64,000 nucleotides of DNA. Source: Diphasiastrum complanatum. Lineage: Eukaryota; Streptophyta; Lycopodiopsida; Lycopodiales; Lycopodiaceae. The stretch lies in NCBI GenBank assembly GCA_029204225.1, contig CM055098.1, positions 49,290,277 to 49,354,276 of the forward strand, read 5' to 3'. Positions 22,670-34,854 of this stretch are shown piece after piece. The notes below the pieces were generated by a model. The model saw nothing but the letters and a program-made list of their open reading frames with translations. It did no database searches and was not told the origin of the DNA. Positions within the stretch are counted from its first letter, which is position 1; each line of letters begins with the position of its first letter. Both the position numbers and the translations under genes were made by a program.

Positions 22670-25005
22670 AACAACTGTACAAAGGGAACCTTGTGATGGA
22701 CCACCTCACCAACTAAATCGAGATCTTTTTTATATTTTTTTTCCTTTTTTTTAAATTTTTCTTCACACGGAATGTCGTTAACCTCGATGCAGCCGTCGGC
22801 CGTTGTAAACCTTTTGCAATAGATTCCGGAGAACTTGCCCAAACAAAAGCGCCCACCAAAACTCTACAAACCTCCGCTCTCTGCTGCAAAGCTTCGCTCA
22901 CTGAGAGCTGAACTAATCATTGGTGTAGCAAGAAACTGATCGCTAGTCTGGCAGCCAACTGAACGCTTGAGTAGCATGTGCTTGAATGTAATCTGGTGCG
23001 CACTGCTACTCTACTGTTGTAACCTCAGAACTTGTTCACTTCTACCCCGCTGGAACTGTTGATGGTGCGCTTGTTTACAGCCTGCAAACGTGCCTAATTA
23101 CTTCCTGGAAGCGGTCGTACTTTTCAATGGCTATGATATTTCCCTGAAACTTTACCACAACCAGAAGAACTGCAAAATCACATGTGCATTCCTACTGCCT
23201 CAAGACAACGCTGATAGGAAAGCAGCAGAAATTCAGACTGGACGACTTGCTGGCTGCCCAAAAAACACTGGGAAACACTCTGATATGGCTGCAGCGAGTC
23301 ACGATTTTCTGCCCAATCTCTTCGCTACTCCTACTGAACCTATCCCAGAGCGAAAATTTGCCTCAGAGCACCACAATCGCACCTCACTGCCTCAGATGCT
23401 TTCCCAGTTAGCGGAAAGATCCAATTGCTACTTGCTTTTCTTAAATAGACTCTCTCTCCTTCCAACTATACCCTGCTTTTCGCGTAGTTCCTATCCATGA
23501 TCAATGGAAGCTAAAGATTTTCACTAGAATTCTACCTTTAACACCTTCTACCACGAAAATTTTGAATTCTTGCCACGTAGCGAACTCCTTTGAATTTTAG
23601 GTGTAAAACGCTAGCCATGGGTATAACGCCAGGCATGCTGATCTTGCTCGCGACTGCTACTTTTTTTGTTTGACATATGCAAAATTTTAATGAACAGATG
23701 AACCGGTGTTGAGATGAGCTTGATGTTTTTAAATTCTAGTAGGTTATGTTATTTATGTGTGTGTATATGTGTTACGCTACATCTCAAACAAGATAATACC
23801 AAAAACACACAAATTTTCATGACAAGCATAATTTCATTCATCTTGTCAATGGGCAACAATAGATGTATTAAACAGTACTATACATGTATGTCATTTTTGC
23901 AAGTATAAATTGAAGTGAGAGCAAATACAAAGTCTCACACATTTGGAACCAACCCGCAAAAGGGGATCTACTAGCCTACAACCATCCACACAAAAAACAA
24001 TGTGAAAAAAGTGTGACAATGTGGAAATTCGGATATTATTGCATATCTCCAATTTATCCAATTCCAAAGTGCAGCTCTCTTCATGTTTTGCTTTACACAA
24101 AAAAATTGGCTCAAGTCCTTTGTCTACATAAAACAAAGGCCTTACATCATAAAAATTAATAGAGTAATTGTGGTAGGAGTTTTGAGTAAGTTGAGATTTA
24201 GCATCGAAAGTCTCTTTGTTTTATGGTAAGCATGATTAAAATAGATCATCATCATATATTTCATGATATATGAAGTTGCATTTATAAGGAAACATTTGCC
24301 ATGTCCTAGGAGAATGTTATTAACCCCATGACAACAGAGTCTAACCTAAAAATTAGAGTACAAGTACTACAATAGTAGTCATTTCATGCAACTATATTCA
24401 TAGCAAGAATTCTGCAACCATATTGTACGTTCATTAGCTATAGAGATACTTTTCCATTGAAGACAATGTCACATCATAAAAAATTGAAGTTAAATAATTG
24501 ATTTATCTAAACTTATGCAAGGCAAATATTTTTTCTTCTTTTTTAAAGCTTTACATATCCACATAAGCATCTGAAGCATATTTCTAATCACTTTGTGCTT
24601 AAATATTTCAAAATCCCATTCTGAAGTGATGTGAATAGCAACAAAAATCTATCCATGTTATTTCAGTGAATTAATAAAAAAATCAGAAGTTGTGAATCTT
24701 AAACCCGTTATTAGTTATACAAGAAGTTACTTTTGATTGAAGAAAATTGTCATGTGTTTTTCACTTAAACTCTACTATTGTAAAAAAAAATATAAGTAAA
24801 ATTTCACAAAGACAATTTCTCTTTTTAAAGATTTTTGTCAATCTACAAATTTCAGCAAATATCTTTCAACTAGCAAATTGCATTAACTTACTATTTGTAA
24901 TTTTTTGAGTTTTTTAGTTTCAGTGTAAGATTTTTTAAACACACTTTTTTTATATACTCCCAAAATTTGCATTGTGATTCATGTGAAGAAATTCATCTAA
25001 ACATC
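22670..25005. other. No gene recognised; LINE 5' flank, then AT-rich DNA
   Basis: 22670-23100 may hold the 5' leader of the LINE. An open stretch at 23090-23500 has no family features and may be chance. From 23700 to 25000 the sequence is strongly AT-rich with stops in all frames. Confidence 0.35.
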
Positions 25006-25009
25006 AAGC

Positions 25010-25640
25010 TTACTTTTCTCTCTCTCTTTTTTCTTTCACAAAAATACAAAGAAGATTCAATCCAAACAATCAGCAAATCCAAATAACATAAAGATTTCAA
25101 GAAAACATGAGAGATGGAGCAAGGAGAAGAGCAACAACATCCAATTGACAAATCAATAGAGGTTCCACCAACTTTGATTTGAAATTGAACATGAAAAATG
25201 AACTACAAAGTACTACTATATATTGTGGATTCTAGGGCCCTTGCCCTCAAAGCCTATTGGCCAATTCCTACCTCCCTCCTTATTTGAATTTTAAAATTGG
25301 TGGGAATGGACCCTCCAAACTTTAACTTGACTTAAGTTGATATTTAGGCCTCTATGCCATTTATTTCAACAAATGGCCCTAAAGTCTCTTTTATGGCTAT
25401 TCTAATAACAAATACTTGTGTGGTCATAGGGTGAGATTTACACACGCAGGATGCCAAATCCCTCACACTCATTCTGTAATCTAGATCAAGTTTATGTACA
25501 GAGTGTCGATGTAGTGTATGCTGATGTAGTATTCTGCAAATCCCCAACATTTACTCGAATTATTTCATGAAGGTTTTTTCCTCTTGTGGGGATTATTTCG
25601 AAGCATCTCAAGAATCTATGCAACAATATAAGCGTGACCA
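25010..25640. repeat. Dispersed repeat, copy 1 (second copy 45162-45740)
   Basis: A short TC tract is followed by 'caaatccaaataacataaag', 'gagagatggagcaaggagaag', 'ctactatatattgtgga' and 'attggccaattcctacctcc'-like words. These recur in the same order and orientation at 45281-45740, also after a TC tract. It is probably an LTR or other non-coding element part. Confidence 0.55.
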
Positions 25641-25689
25641 GCCCTTCATAAATGTAGCATAGGAGGGAATCGGAAAAAGAAGCGTGGCG

Positions 25690-27349
25690 GGCTAACTGAT
25701 GAAGGTGGGTCCTAGTTGTGGCCAAAACTTAACGAAGAACTCAAGAATAATGTCGTCAGGACCAAAAGTCTTCATGAGAGGGAGAGAAAGGAGGGCAAGG
25801 TACAGCTCATCTAGAGTAAAGGGGGCATCTAGCAAGGCAGAGGTGTTAGGAGGGAGAGAAGGGCCAGAGGCATAGAAGGAGAGCAATCCGCCAGGGGTGA
25901 GCATAAGAAGAGAGGCCTTGGATCAATGAGATGAAAGCTTGAACCATGGAGGGAGAATAAGAGATAAACAAGGCAAAGCGCCTATTATGAAGAGTGCAAA
26001 AGAAGGAGGTGGGGAGGTTGCCCTACCTAAGCCAAATGAGCTTGGAGTAGAGCACATATATCTTGGTAGTAAAGTTCCAGGTTGGCAAATAGCCCACCAT
26101 CAGAGACCAAATGTCGTCGGGTTTCAACAATGTGCGCAAGAAGAGTAGTTGCTAAGAGCTTGGCTCTAACCAAGGAGCAATGCTTGGACTGACCAATCTT
26201 GCGAAAAAGGGCCACACTGTTCTGAAATTTAGCCTGAAGGGACAAAGATGAATCAACAAGGCGGCCTAGGGAGGAGAGAACAGGAGCACAAGTGAGAAGA
26301 GAAGAGTTCATCACACATGGAGGAACAAAGGGTGAGGAAGGCAACTGAAGGAATTGGCACTTAAGCAAAATTGGGCTATGGTTAGAGAGGACGGTGAAGT
26401 TATGAGTCGCAACGCAAAGGAGCTAGAGCCAGGAACCAGTAAACAAAACATAGAACAGTCAAGCCTAGCAGAGCAGAAGGAGCCCAGGGTGACAATTGGT
26501 CCATGTATGGTGGAGAAAGTCATGCAAGATGTGACAAACGTCAACAAGCAAGGAAAGGATGGAAACAACGTCTAGGTAGTTAACTCAGAGGAGGAGACAA
26601 AATGAGGGCCATTAGCACGGTCAAGTACATGTTAAAGTCACCAAGCACAATGAGAAGGTCATCAGAAATGGGGGGGAGATTATACTAGAAGTCAATCTTG
26701 TCAATAAGAGAGGTGGGGGCATATAGGTTTAAAACATAAAAAGTAAAGCCAAGTTTACACACAACTAGAGGAGCATCAACCTACTAGCATAATTTGTCAG
26801 ACTAGAGAGCACCTACCAATCACATGAGGGTTAGAACTCCCCCATGTGCCGGAGAGACCACATACTGATAGGAGGTAGAAAACTTCTTGATGAGGCAATG
26901 CTGGTTGAAGCCTCATAACTTTGTTTCTTGCAAGGCAATCGCCACATTACGTGCAAGATAGGTAGAAAGAACTTGAGTAAACAAGTATGCCTTATTGGGT
27001 TGTTGAGGCCTTTGACCTTCCAAGAGTAAATGTTCAAGTAACCACTGCAGGGGGCTTTAGAAACTGACACGACTACCACAAGAAGAGAAACTCCAGTAGG
27101 AGAGGTAGCAAGAGCCTTGGATTGCAAATCACGCTTGAGAGCCGTGTGCCTGTCGCCCTTGTGCGGCGTCAGTAGGAGGCGAATGTTGCAATGCAATAAA
27201 CAAATCCTCAGCAGGGTAGTCGGCCCAAAGGGCCTGGGCAAAGGTAAAGAGTCTTCCCCCGACAAGTGCAGCAAGGCAGCAAGAAACGATGTAATATCAT
27301 GGACTCCATTCTCAACATCTGGGCAATGGCTAGTTCTCTTTCTCTTCAT
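25690..27349 (-). mobile_element. L1-type LINE, inverted 5' piece: endonuclease and start of RT
   Basis: The minus strand reads the APE-endonuclease start (LNIYSWKVKGLNNPIRH, about 26970-27035), a broken middle, then the RT entry segment TLDELYLALLSLPLMKTFGP and DDIILEFFVKFWPQLGP at about 25700-25820. Typical L1 residues are replaced here and there (for example 'GKAPGPDG' reads 'MKTFGPDD'). Reading frames change often. It ends at 27349 next to the sense-orientation piece. Confidence 0.75.
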
Positions 27350-27373
27350 CCACTCCCTCTTTGATACTATGCC

Positions 27374-27935
27374 TTGAGTTGGACAAAATCTTTGATCATA
27401 TTAGCTAGGAATACATCCTTTGTAGTTGTCTGGCCTCGGGCATTCCTCAATACTTTTGTACAATTGTTCAGGCCCTTTACTCATCCTCCTCTTTCACACT
27501 TCTCTTTAATGGTCATCATTATGCTTCTTCTTTTTTCTAAATGTGGTATTTGTCAGGATTGTTCGCTTTCCCCTTGTTTTCTGCTATTGCTACTGAAATG
27601 CTTTCTCGTGCACTTCACCATGCGACTTCCCTTCACCTTGTCCCCGTTGGGCCCCCTCTTGCACCAATTGTTTGCTGATGATTTTACTCTTTTATCTCCC
27701 CTCTCTGAATCTCATGTTCAACACCTCATGCACGTCTTCTCTGAATTCTGTTGCTGCTCTTCCTCCTATTTGAATAAGAAAAAGTTTGAGCTCCACATTG
27801 TTGCTCCCCATCCCCCTCCCTGGGTTTTCACCTTAAGCATTCAAGTCGTGCCCCATGGTATGGTCACATAGCTTCTCAGGAGCCCCCTTTGGTCTGTCTC
27901 TCCTCACCAACGCTCTGACTGGTTCCTTCAATCTT
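27374..27935 (+). mobile_element. L1-type LINE, sense 3' piece: middle of RT
   Basis: Across two frames the plus strand gives KIFDHIS (motif A region), FSLMVIIMLLLF / LLFNGHHYASSFF, the 'GxxxGCxLSP' turn, AIATEMLSRALHHATSLHLV and the catalytic box ADDFTLLSPLSESHVQHL at about 27672. It continues the protein of the neighbouring minus-strand piece after a gap of about 120 residues, and stops soon after RT. Confidence 0.75.
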
Positions 27936-28072
27936 TTGTTGTAAGCTAGCCCCCTAGGACTCCCACTTCATGTCCTTTGCATTCAGGGTTCTAGTTGTCC
28001 GCCTATTTGGTCTTTTTTTTCTTCCATCTTTGTAGCCCCCAAAGCCCTTCACAATTCCCTCGTTGCTCTCTT

Positions 28073-28646
28073 TCATCGCTTCCTCCCCTTCTTTCTTGGT
28101 CGGTCTACATGGCCACCACGGCTCATGGCGGCCTCGACATTCCTGACCCTGCCCTTAAAAACACTGATTCGACTAAGAGCATCTGCAACTTGATTAGAGC
28201 TGCCTCTTATGTAACGGATTTCATGATCAAATTCTTGCATCAATTCAGCCCATCGAGCTTTTCTCCCCCGAAGATCATGTTGATTACAAAAAGACTTAAG
28301 GGGCTGGTGATCCATATACACTATAAACCACTAGTGGCCTATCCATTTGTAGTAGAACCGCTCCAACTGCAACCTCACTTGCGTCTATTCTCATGACATA
28401 AGGTAAATCTAGATTTGCAATTTGTAACACGGGAACTGAAACAATCATTGTTTTAAGTTTCTCAAAACATTGGTTCAATTCCTCATTCCAAAGAACAGGC
28501 GGACTAGGTTGATTCCTCTTTTTCTTTTTATTATCAATTCCTTTTGTCGGATTATTAAGCAGTGTTGCTAATTTAGCATAGTCCTCAATAAATCTCTTGA
28601 AAAAAAGTGTAAAACCTAAAAATGACTTGCCTAAAGTATCAAGCAT
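28073..28646 (-). mobile_element. Ty3/gypsy RT end plus RNase H scrap, internally deleted
   Basis: 28296-28646 reads KSFLGFTLFFKRFIEDYAKL, VLWNEELNQCFEKLKT and VMRIDASEVAVGAVLLQMD (end of RT into RNase H). 28073-28321 in another frame reads YMDHQPLKSFCNQHDL, WAELMQEFDHEIRYIRG and QVADALSRI. The central RNase H portion ('HDKELLAIV' part) is deleted at the join near 28310. It abuts the stop codon of the methyltransferase-like gene at 28639. Confidence 0.85.
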
Positions 28647-30156
28647 TATCTAGCAACATATCCGGTAATGCCTTCTCAGCTGATTGAGAGGCTTGTCCCT
28701 CTTCAACGACATCAATAGCCCTCTTAGTGCAATCTTGAGGGGGCTCAATAATATCATCTCTCAACCCAACTAGCTCTCCTTCTTCATTTAGAAGTGGGGG
28801 AACCGGTTTGGATGAGGCACTTTGGAACCTCTCACTATTGTCGACTGCTCGAGCCCCAACTTCCTGATCTTCATCTGGAAGTTCTCGATTAGCAGCCACT
28901 CTCATCTCAATGTAGGTTGTCTGGACTTCATCCACTTCAACAGCTATGCAATTCCTATTTTTCTTGAGGGCACAACATGTGGTAGTACCTACATTTAAAA
29001 GTATAAAAAAGAATAAGTTATTTGCAAAAAATAAAATTAAATTTGAAAGTTAATAATTGATTATGAAAAGTAATTGTAAGCAAAGAAACACATCTTCATA
29101 CTTGTTCTTGCAAACATGTCCAGGACCCAATCATCCTCATTCGAAAACATATCAATTAACTTGTTGATTAATCTTTGAGGCTTTTGGTAAGGGTTAACCA
29201 AAGACCTATCACCCTCTAAGTGTCTCGATTTCCGAGTCACAGTTGGACAAGAAATGACATTACTACATTGCTCATTGCAATGGATTCGTAATCTTTTTTT
29301 TCTCATGTGCATCATAGCAGCCCACTGTCATCATTTCAAAAGAACTGATAAGCCGGCAGCCCAGTGCACGCTCACGATTTGTTTTGTTCCTACATATGTA
29401 ATACCATATTAGCATTCAGACATACATTTTCAAACATCAACTACATCAAAATAAATATCACAATATATAATCAAAATGACATACCATACAAGGTGCTCAA
29501 TAGCATGACATGTGGTTTTCATAGATGCAATCACTGATGACGATTAGGCCATGCTATGAAAAATCACACATCTCCATAAAGAAGATGTTGTCAAGGCAGC
29601 AAAATCAATCACCAGCTTAGTTATTTGAGGGTACAAAAATGGTTTCAAGTCATTAACGGAGCCAAGCATTCTTCAACCATACGGAATATTCGCAATAACA
29701 AGAGTATACTCATGCTTTGGGACATCATCTATTAATTTCGAGATATCAGAACAAACAACCCGATAAGTAAATGTCCTCATCGGATCCGAAAGACATGTGA
29801 AGGTCTTATAATCCTCAGACAATGGCGGGAGTGAATATCTCAATTGAATCCTCATTCGTTCTTCTTTAGCCCTCTGTATATGCGATAAAAAATTTGGAGG
29901 GCAATCCAAGTCTTCTCCAGCCTTAGCTTTCTTTGGCTATAAAACCACAACACCAAATATATAAGTTTCATAATATATCTTGAAGATTTAAAACAAAACA
30001 TCAATATTTAAAATTACATTCTAACCTTATAATTCTAAAAAGCCAAAAAAAGTTCAAACAGAGCTTTGGTTGAGCTGGTAGTCGAGTAGTTTTGTTCCAG
30101 CTGGAACAATTCAGCAGCTTCATCATCACCTCTGAATTCAGATAAACACTTTATGA
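28639..30156 (-). pseudogene. DNA N4/N6-methyltransferase-like gene, four exons, degraded
   Basis: Predicted exons: 30156-30026, 29936-29485, 29389-29102 and 28988-28639; all introns are GT-AG and all phases agree. The first coding exon is missing. Motif IV reads LVIANIPYG (29676-29700), where the family has (N/D/S)PP(Y/F). Near the C-terminus come NPYQKPQRLINKLIDMF, then motif I split by intron 3: WVLDMFAR / TSTTTCCALKKNRNCIAVEVD. IV before I is the order of beta-class enzymes (Pfam N6_N4_Mtase type), which methylate adenine-N6 or cytosine-N4. The tail is acidic. Damage: TAG in the first exon listed, TGA right after motif IV (29673), TAA near 29555, an A run one base too long (29294-29301), and both motif-I glycines changed (Arg, Ser). 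It likely cannot act now. The gene lies head-to-head with another methyltransferase-like gene. Confidence 0.7.
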
Positions 30157-30370
30157 CTGCAAATACAAATGTGATAAAAAAAATAGCTACTGATTAGAAA
30201 TAAAGACCTACTCGATGCAATGCATTGTTGTTTGGAATTTAGAAACTTCAATAGCTCTTGCAAGGAGTTGATCGATGAGATGGACTACCTTTGGTTACCT
30301 TTAAAATTTATGTATTGTGATCACCACATAAATTTTGTAATTCTAACAATTGGTGAGTTGATTGGACAAT

Positions 30371-33300
30371 ATGGTTTTGACAAGATCACAAGCGAGAATA
30401 TTTTTGCAATTAGAACAAATGGATGGAGCCAACGTGCCACTTTCAAATGAAACTTTGCCAAGAGATGTGAGTATGTGGTATTTGTTTTTTGTCATTGCAT
30501 GTTTTTTAAGTGGTAGCAATGACTTCAATATATGTGACACTTTATTCTTGTTTCTAGGCACTTCATGACACGGGCTTTACAGAACCAATTGATGAGATCC
30601 CCATTATAGAAAGTCAAGCATGCCCAGAGGATGTTGAGCTTACGCAAACATCCCAATCGCTTGTGGAGATAGCTACAATAATAGCAGATGTTGATGATGC
30701 CCACGAAACTGGAGAAGTGGCCAATTTGGGAGGTAAGAGTGGTAGAAAGAAGTCCATGCTAGCTGACGAGATAGGTAATGTGCCTTTGACATTCCATCTA
30801 GATATGTTGTCAGTGACAATGGCTCGATTGAGGGTAAGTCGAGACTCTCCACCCCCTTTGATTTCTTTGTGTCGAATTTTGCCACATAAAGCTATACGAA
30901 CTATTGGAAAACAAAGGCTGTGTATGAAACGTATATTTGGAGAAGATGGATACTTAATGGAAAAAGGTGACTTTATATTGTCAATGGCAACACCCTCAGG
31001 TCAGAGTGTCCTTGTTAAAGATCATGTAAAAGGACCCCATTTGGGAACAATTGAGTGTCAACTTTGATGAAGCTATCACACAAGACCCATCCTGGAGTGA
31101 CATGCAAGGCCGCATGTTCATTTGCAGACAGAAATCATCAGGCTGCAGGTTGGATGGAAGCCATACATGAGGAGTTTGCATGTGATATAAGCAGACATGT
31201 CTCAATACGAGCGGAATGGTGCTCCTATCTTATATGAATCGAATCAATATGTATATTAAACATCTCCACTATTTTCAGTACTTTTTTTTTTGCATTGATT
31301 ACTTGAGTAATGTGTTTGTTAAATTGTTGCCCTTTTTGTACCAGACTAAACGAGATAGGAATTGTTAAGATTGAGCTGGGCGATCAGTTGTATAGTGTTC
31401 GGCGATTGTGTGAGTGCTCATTTGAGTATTTCAAGCTTCAATTTACAGACAGAATTGGCCGAGGTGGAGAAGATTTGAGCGATCAAATTGAAACGTGGAA
31501 ATAGCATGTGGTATTTTCTAACACATTATATGCTCGCTAGAGTGTTGTATGAGGTATGCAAATTTGTGTGCCAATTTATTTCTAAAAATGCAAGTAATTT
31601 GTTGCAAGAATGTTATGTTGTGTTCTTGGTTGATGTGTAGAATGACATTGCACAAGAGATAAATGACGTTAGACCCAAGTTTCTTTCCGGCACAGACAAG
31701 GTGCACAAGACTATAAAAGACGCAGAGTCTGTTGTTCACTATAGATGGACGAACATGATGGAAAAGATGTTAGGTGTAGTGAACCCTGTGTTGGGGAATG
31801 AATGGTTTGAATTGGTGACCAATACTGAAATATCAAGCATGGGGATCACACTTGGCTTGGAAAAGCTACATTCCTTGCGTTGTTCTTCAGTTTCAAATGA
31901 TACTAAATGCAAGTGGTTGAAGTGGTGTATTGGTCCAATGAGCGGCCAATTTGGTATCCCCAAAAGTGACAAAGAATTCAGATTATGAGTTGGCAAAGAA
32001 ACTTGGCTGGAGTGTTTATTAGAAACAACAAACAAAGTGCTAGCGGAGTGTATGGCTTTACGTAAGTATTTGAAATGTTTTTGCAATTTGGATCAATATT
32101 TTGTTCCATATCTCACTCTGATAGTAGATAACATTCCAAGTAATATAGCATTGACCATAATAATCGTGCTTATATGTCATGTTCATTGTTGAAAAATAAG
32201 AGCCTTATGCAAAATTTTACATTGTTAGGGCCATTGCATATTGTGATGATGAGTCACCAGAAGATTATTTCACAGATTTCAAATTGCAATATAGACAAAA
32301 AATGTTTGTTGCTATTGAGTGCGACATGGATTTATCAAAAGGTGCTAAAGAGCAACCAGACATAAGGGGAAGTGCAAAAAGAGTTGTATGGAGGTAATTA
32401 AAATATTCATTTTTAATTTGTTCAACTAGAGGCAAAATTTGCGCACTAAATTTTTGGAGTATAACAATGTTTTATTGTGCATTGCAGGTACATTGCATAT
32501 CTTGTAAGAAAGAAAAAGGTTGAAAAGATGCCATCGTACTTCAAACTTTGGACACAGAGACATGATAAAGAGACTTGTATGTATTGTGATGATTATCATT
32601 TCTGTGCCAAAAGAAGTCTAAGTGAGTGGGAGAGAACAAACAATCTCTGGTGGATTGATTTTCCAGAAGGTTCTTGCCCGGAAAATAAAATGGAAAGCTA
32701 TCACATGCATAGCAGCAGAGCTTTGTCTACCCCTAGTGTGGATGTTGACGTGCCACACACGGAAGTTGAGATGGGCGCTACATTGGAGACAAGATTGAAA
32801 GAAATAGAATTGCCTAGTCCTGATGTAGTGCCTAGACAACGTTTCGCTAGAGTGGGTGTCGTAAGGGGAAGGAACATGCAGGGGCTCCATCTATGGACCA
32901 ATCTTTGGTTGTGACTCCGAGTGCCAAGTGACAACGTGAGGAATTTGTATTTGCTCGACCTGCACACTACCCACTCACTAGTCATAGCAAGGTTTATTGA
33001 GAATTTTATTTGATAAGTTTGGAACATGTTGTTTTTTCGCCTATGTTGTGTGATTGTGACATATGGTTTTTTTTTTGTGTGGTAGATATTCACTTTGTGT
33101 GGAGACATACTCAATATTGTGAAATGTGCTGCCGCTAAGACCATTGCAAGTGAGATGCATACCATTTTGTCTCATATGAAGACAGTTTGTGGGGGAAATA
33201 GAGCACGACGAGGTAAAAGCATGCAATACAACACAGACATGGTTTTGCTAGACTTTCCTACAAGTTTTATCCCAGATGGTTTTGCTGGAAGGGTGTCTGT

Positions 33301-34328
33301 ATGGAATATACTTGATGATAGATTGATGGAGGCATCAATGCAATTCACATCAGCAATTGTCGATGATGATGGTCTCGTAGTCAGTATTTTAGGAGTGTCA
33401 GAGATAACGACGTTTGTTAGAGTTGCTAAAAAGTCTGGATTGATGTGGTGCATCATGCTATTTTGCTAGGGGTGGATAAATTTGGCATCACTGCGATGAG
33501 ATTTCAGGTGAATTTCACCTCAACATATTTTCTGGCAATGTCATTGTTTTTTTTTTTGATTTTCGAGTCATGATTTTGAATCTACATACCATTTTTTCAT
33601 AGGTACATATGCTTGCTGTTTATGTCGCATGCCGCATCAATTCATCTCCTTCAATTCGTATGGGTAATTGTGACTCGATTGATCCTTCCCTTTTCCATAG
33701 TGCGACTATCCAATAGTGGATACATTACTATCCTCTAGCAGATAGACTGAAGGATAGTAGTGGTACTCACCCACTGCGTGGAGGAGCCGAGAAGAGCCCC
33801 CATTTCATGCGTTTCTTGGTGGAAATGTTCTGTAAGCCTTCAAGAGTTGTGGTTGATCCTTTTTTGGGTTGTGGAGGATCATTGTATGCATGCGGAAGTA
33901 CCAGCTGACATTGAATAGCAATGGATTTTGATCAAGCCATCGTCGATATGGCCACCCATAGATATGGTATGCAAATGCTACAATTAGTCAAATTTGTTTT
34001 GTTAATGTTAAACACACCATATCTTGTTATGCAGAATCGTCCACTTCACATGCACAACAAATTGATTCGGACGAAGAGGAAGAGGTGAAAAATGAAACAT
34101 GGGATTTTGATGAGTTTCAAAATTGGTATGTCAATTTTATAATGCATTCTTTGCTTGTTTCGATCTCAGCGTTGTGCTCGAGTATGCTATCATAACGTTA
34201 GTTGTTTGCCATCCTATGCAGAGGCAGCAACCAGAGCCATGGTATTTCATGAGGCTACACCAACATTAAGAAAATGTAGACAACCTTCACGAAGTATATA
34301 TGTTGATGATGAGTGTGAGGAGGAGTAG
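30371..34328 (+). pseudogene. Large multi-exon DNA methyltransferase-like gene, possible ParB-like part
   Basis: Recognisable exons: 30371-30466 (MVLTRSQARIFLQLEQMDG), 30558 to about 31250, about 31345-31555, 31640 to about 32060, 32229-32394, 32488-32914, about 33088-33507, 33603-33967, 34035-34125 and about 34220-34328; several joins are phase-perfect (32394/32488, 33507/33603, 33967/34035). Near 31124-31165 ADRNHQAAGWMEAI resembles the 'DGNHR..A' core of ParB/sulfiredoxin-like domains. 32500-32740 carries aromatic and Cys/His residues (CMYCDDYHFC) of unknown role. The catalytic end has motif IV as DMVLLDFPTSF (33245-33268) and, later, SPHFMRFLVEMF and motif I VVVDPFLGCGGSLYACGS (about 33847-33900), followed by AMDFDQAIVDMATHRY and an acidic tail. 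In-frame stops at 31986, about 33714, 33907 and 33913, and shifts near 31045, 31125, 31500 and 33440, mark it as decayed. Substrate unknown; N4-cytosine or N6-adenine is inferred. Confidence 0.6.
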
Positions 34329-34854
34329 TGTTAGGTCACTTTATTTTCTCATGTGAATTTCATCTTGTATCTCGTAAATGCTAAAATACTACTTGAACTC
34401 ACATTTCGTGCATCGGCATCTGGATTGATGACCAATTTTATGGTTTTGGAATGGCCCAGTGATTGTTTTGGTCTTGATTTACAAGAACATCTCAATGTCA
34501 TAGGTTCGTGCAATTGTGATTTTTTGATTTGGTAAATGGTATTCTAATATGGGGTATGCATTGGTATTCTAATATGCTATTGGTATTCTAATATGCACAA
34601 TAATTGCGAGTGAAGTTGGATTAAAAATTTTGAGTTCTTTCATATTGAGACATGCAGTTATGGTTTTTATTTTGGTACTCCAAAATGCACGATAATTGAG
34701 AGTAAAGTTGGATTAAAATTTCTAAGAACTTTCATAATGAGATAACACTAAAAGATAATGTCATAGAGGCTTGTGCTTTCACTATCATGAAGTGGATAAA
34801 TCTTGTGATCCTCTACATTGGGAAATGATTTGAGAGATATTTTCATAGCGCTAC

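Noticed and set aside
23090-23500. 136-codon plus-strand frame
   Set aside because: No domain, no repeat and no splice context; likely chance in a GC-moderate patch.
32701-33456. Minus-strand frames over the plus methyltransferase-like gene
   Set aside because: They are antisense to exons with matching splice phases and carry no motifs.
28639-34328. Endogenous giant-virus insertion as the source of the methyltransferases
   Set aside because: The genes contain spliceosomal introns with matched phases and have no other viral hallmark genes nearby; not excluded, but unsupported.
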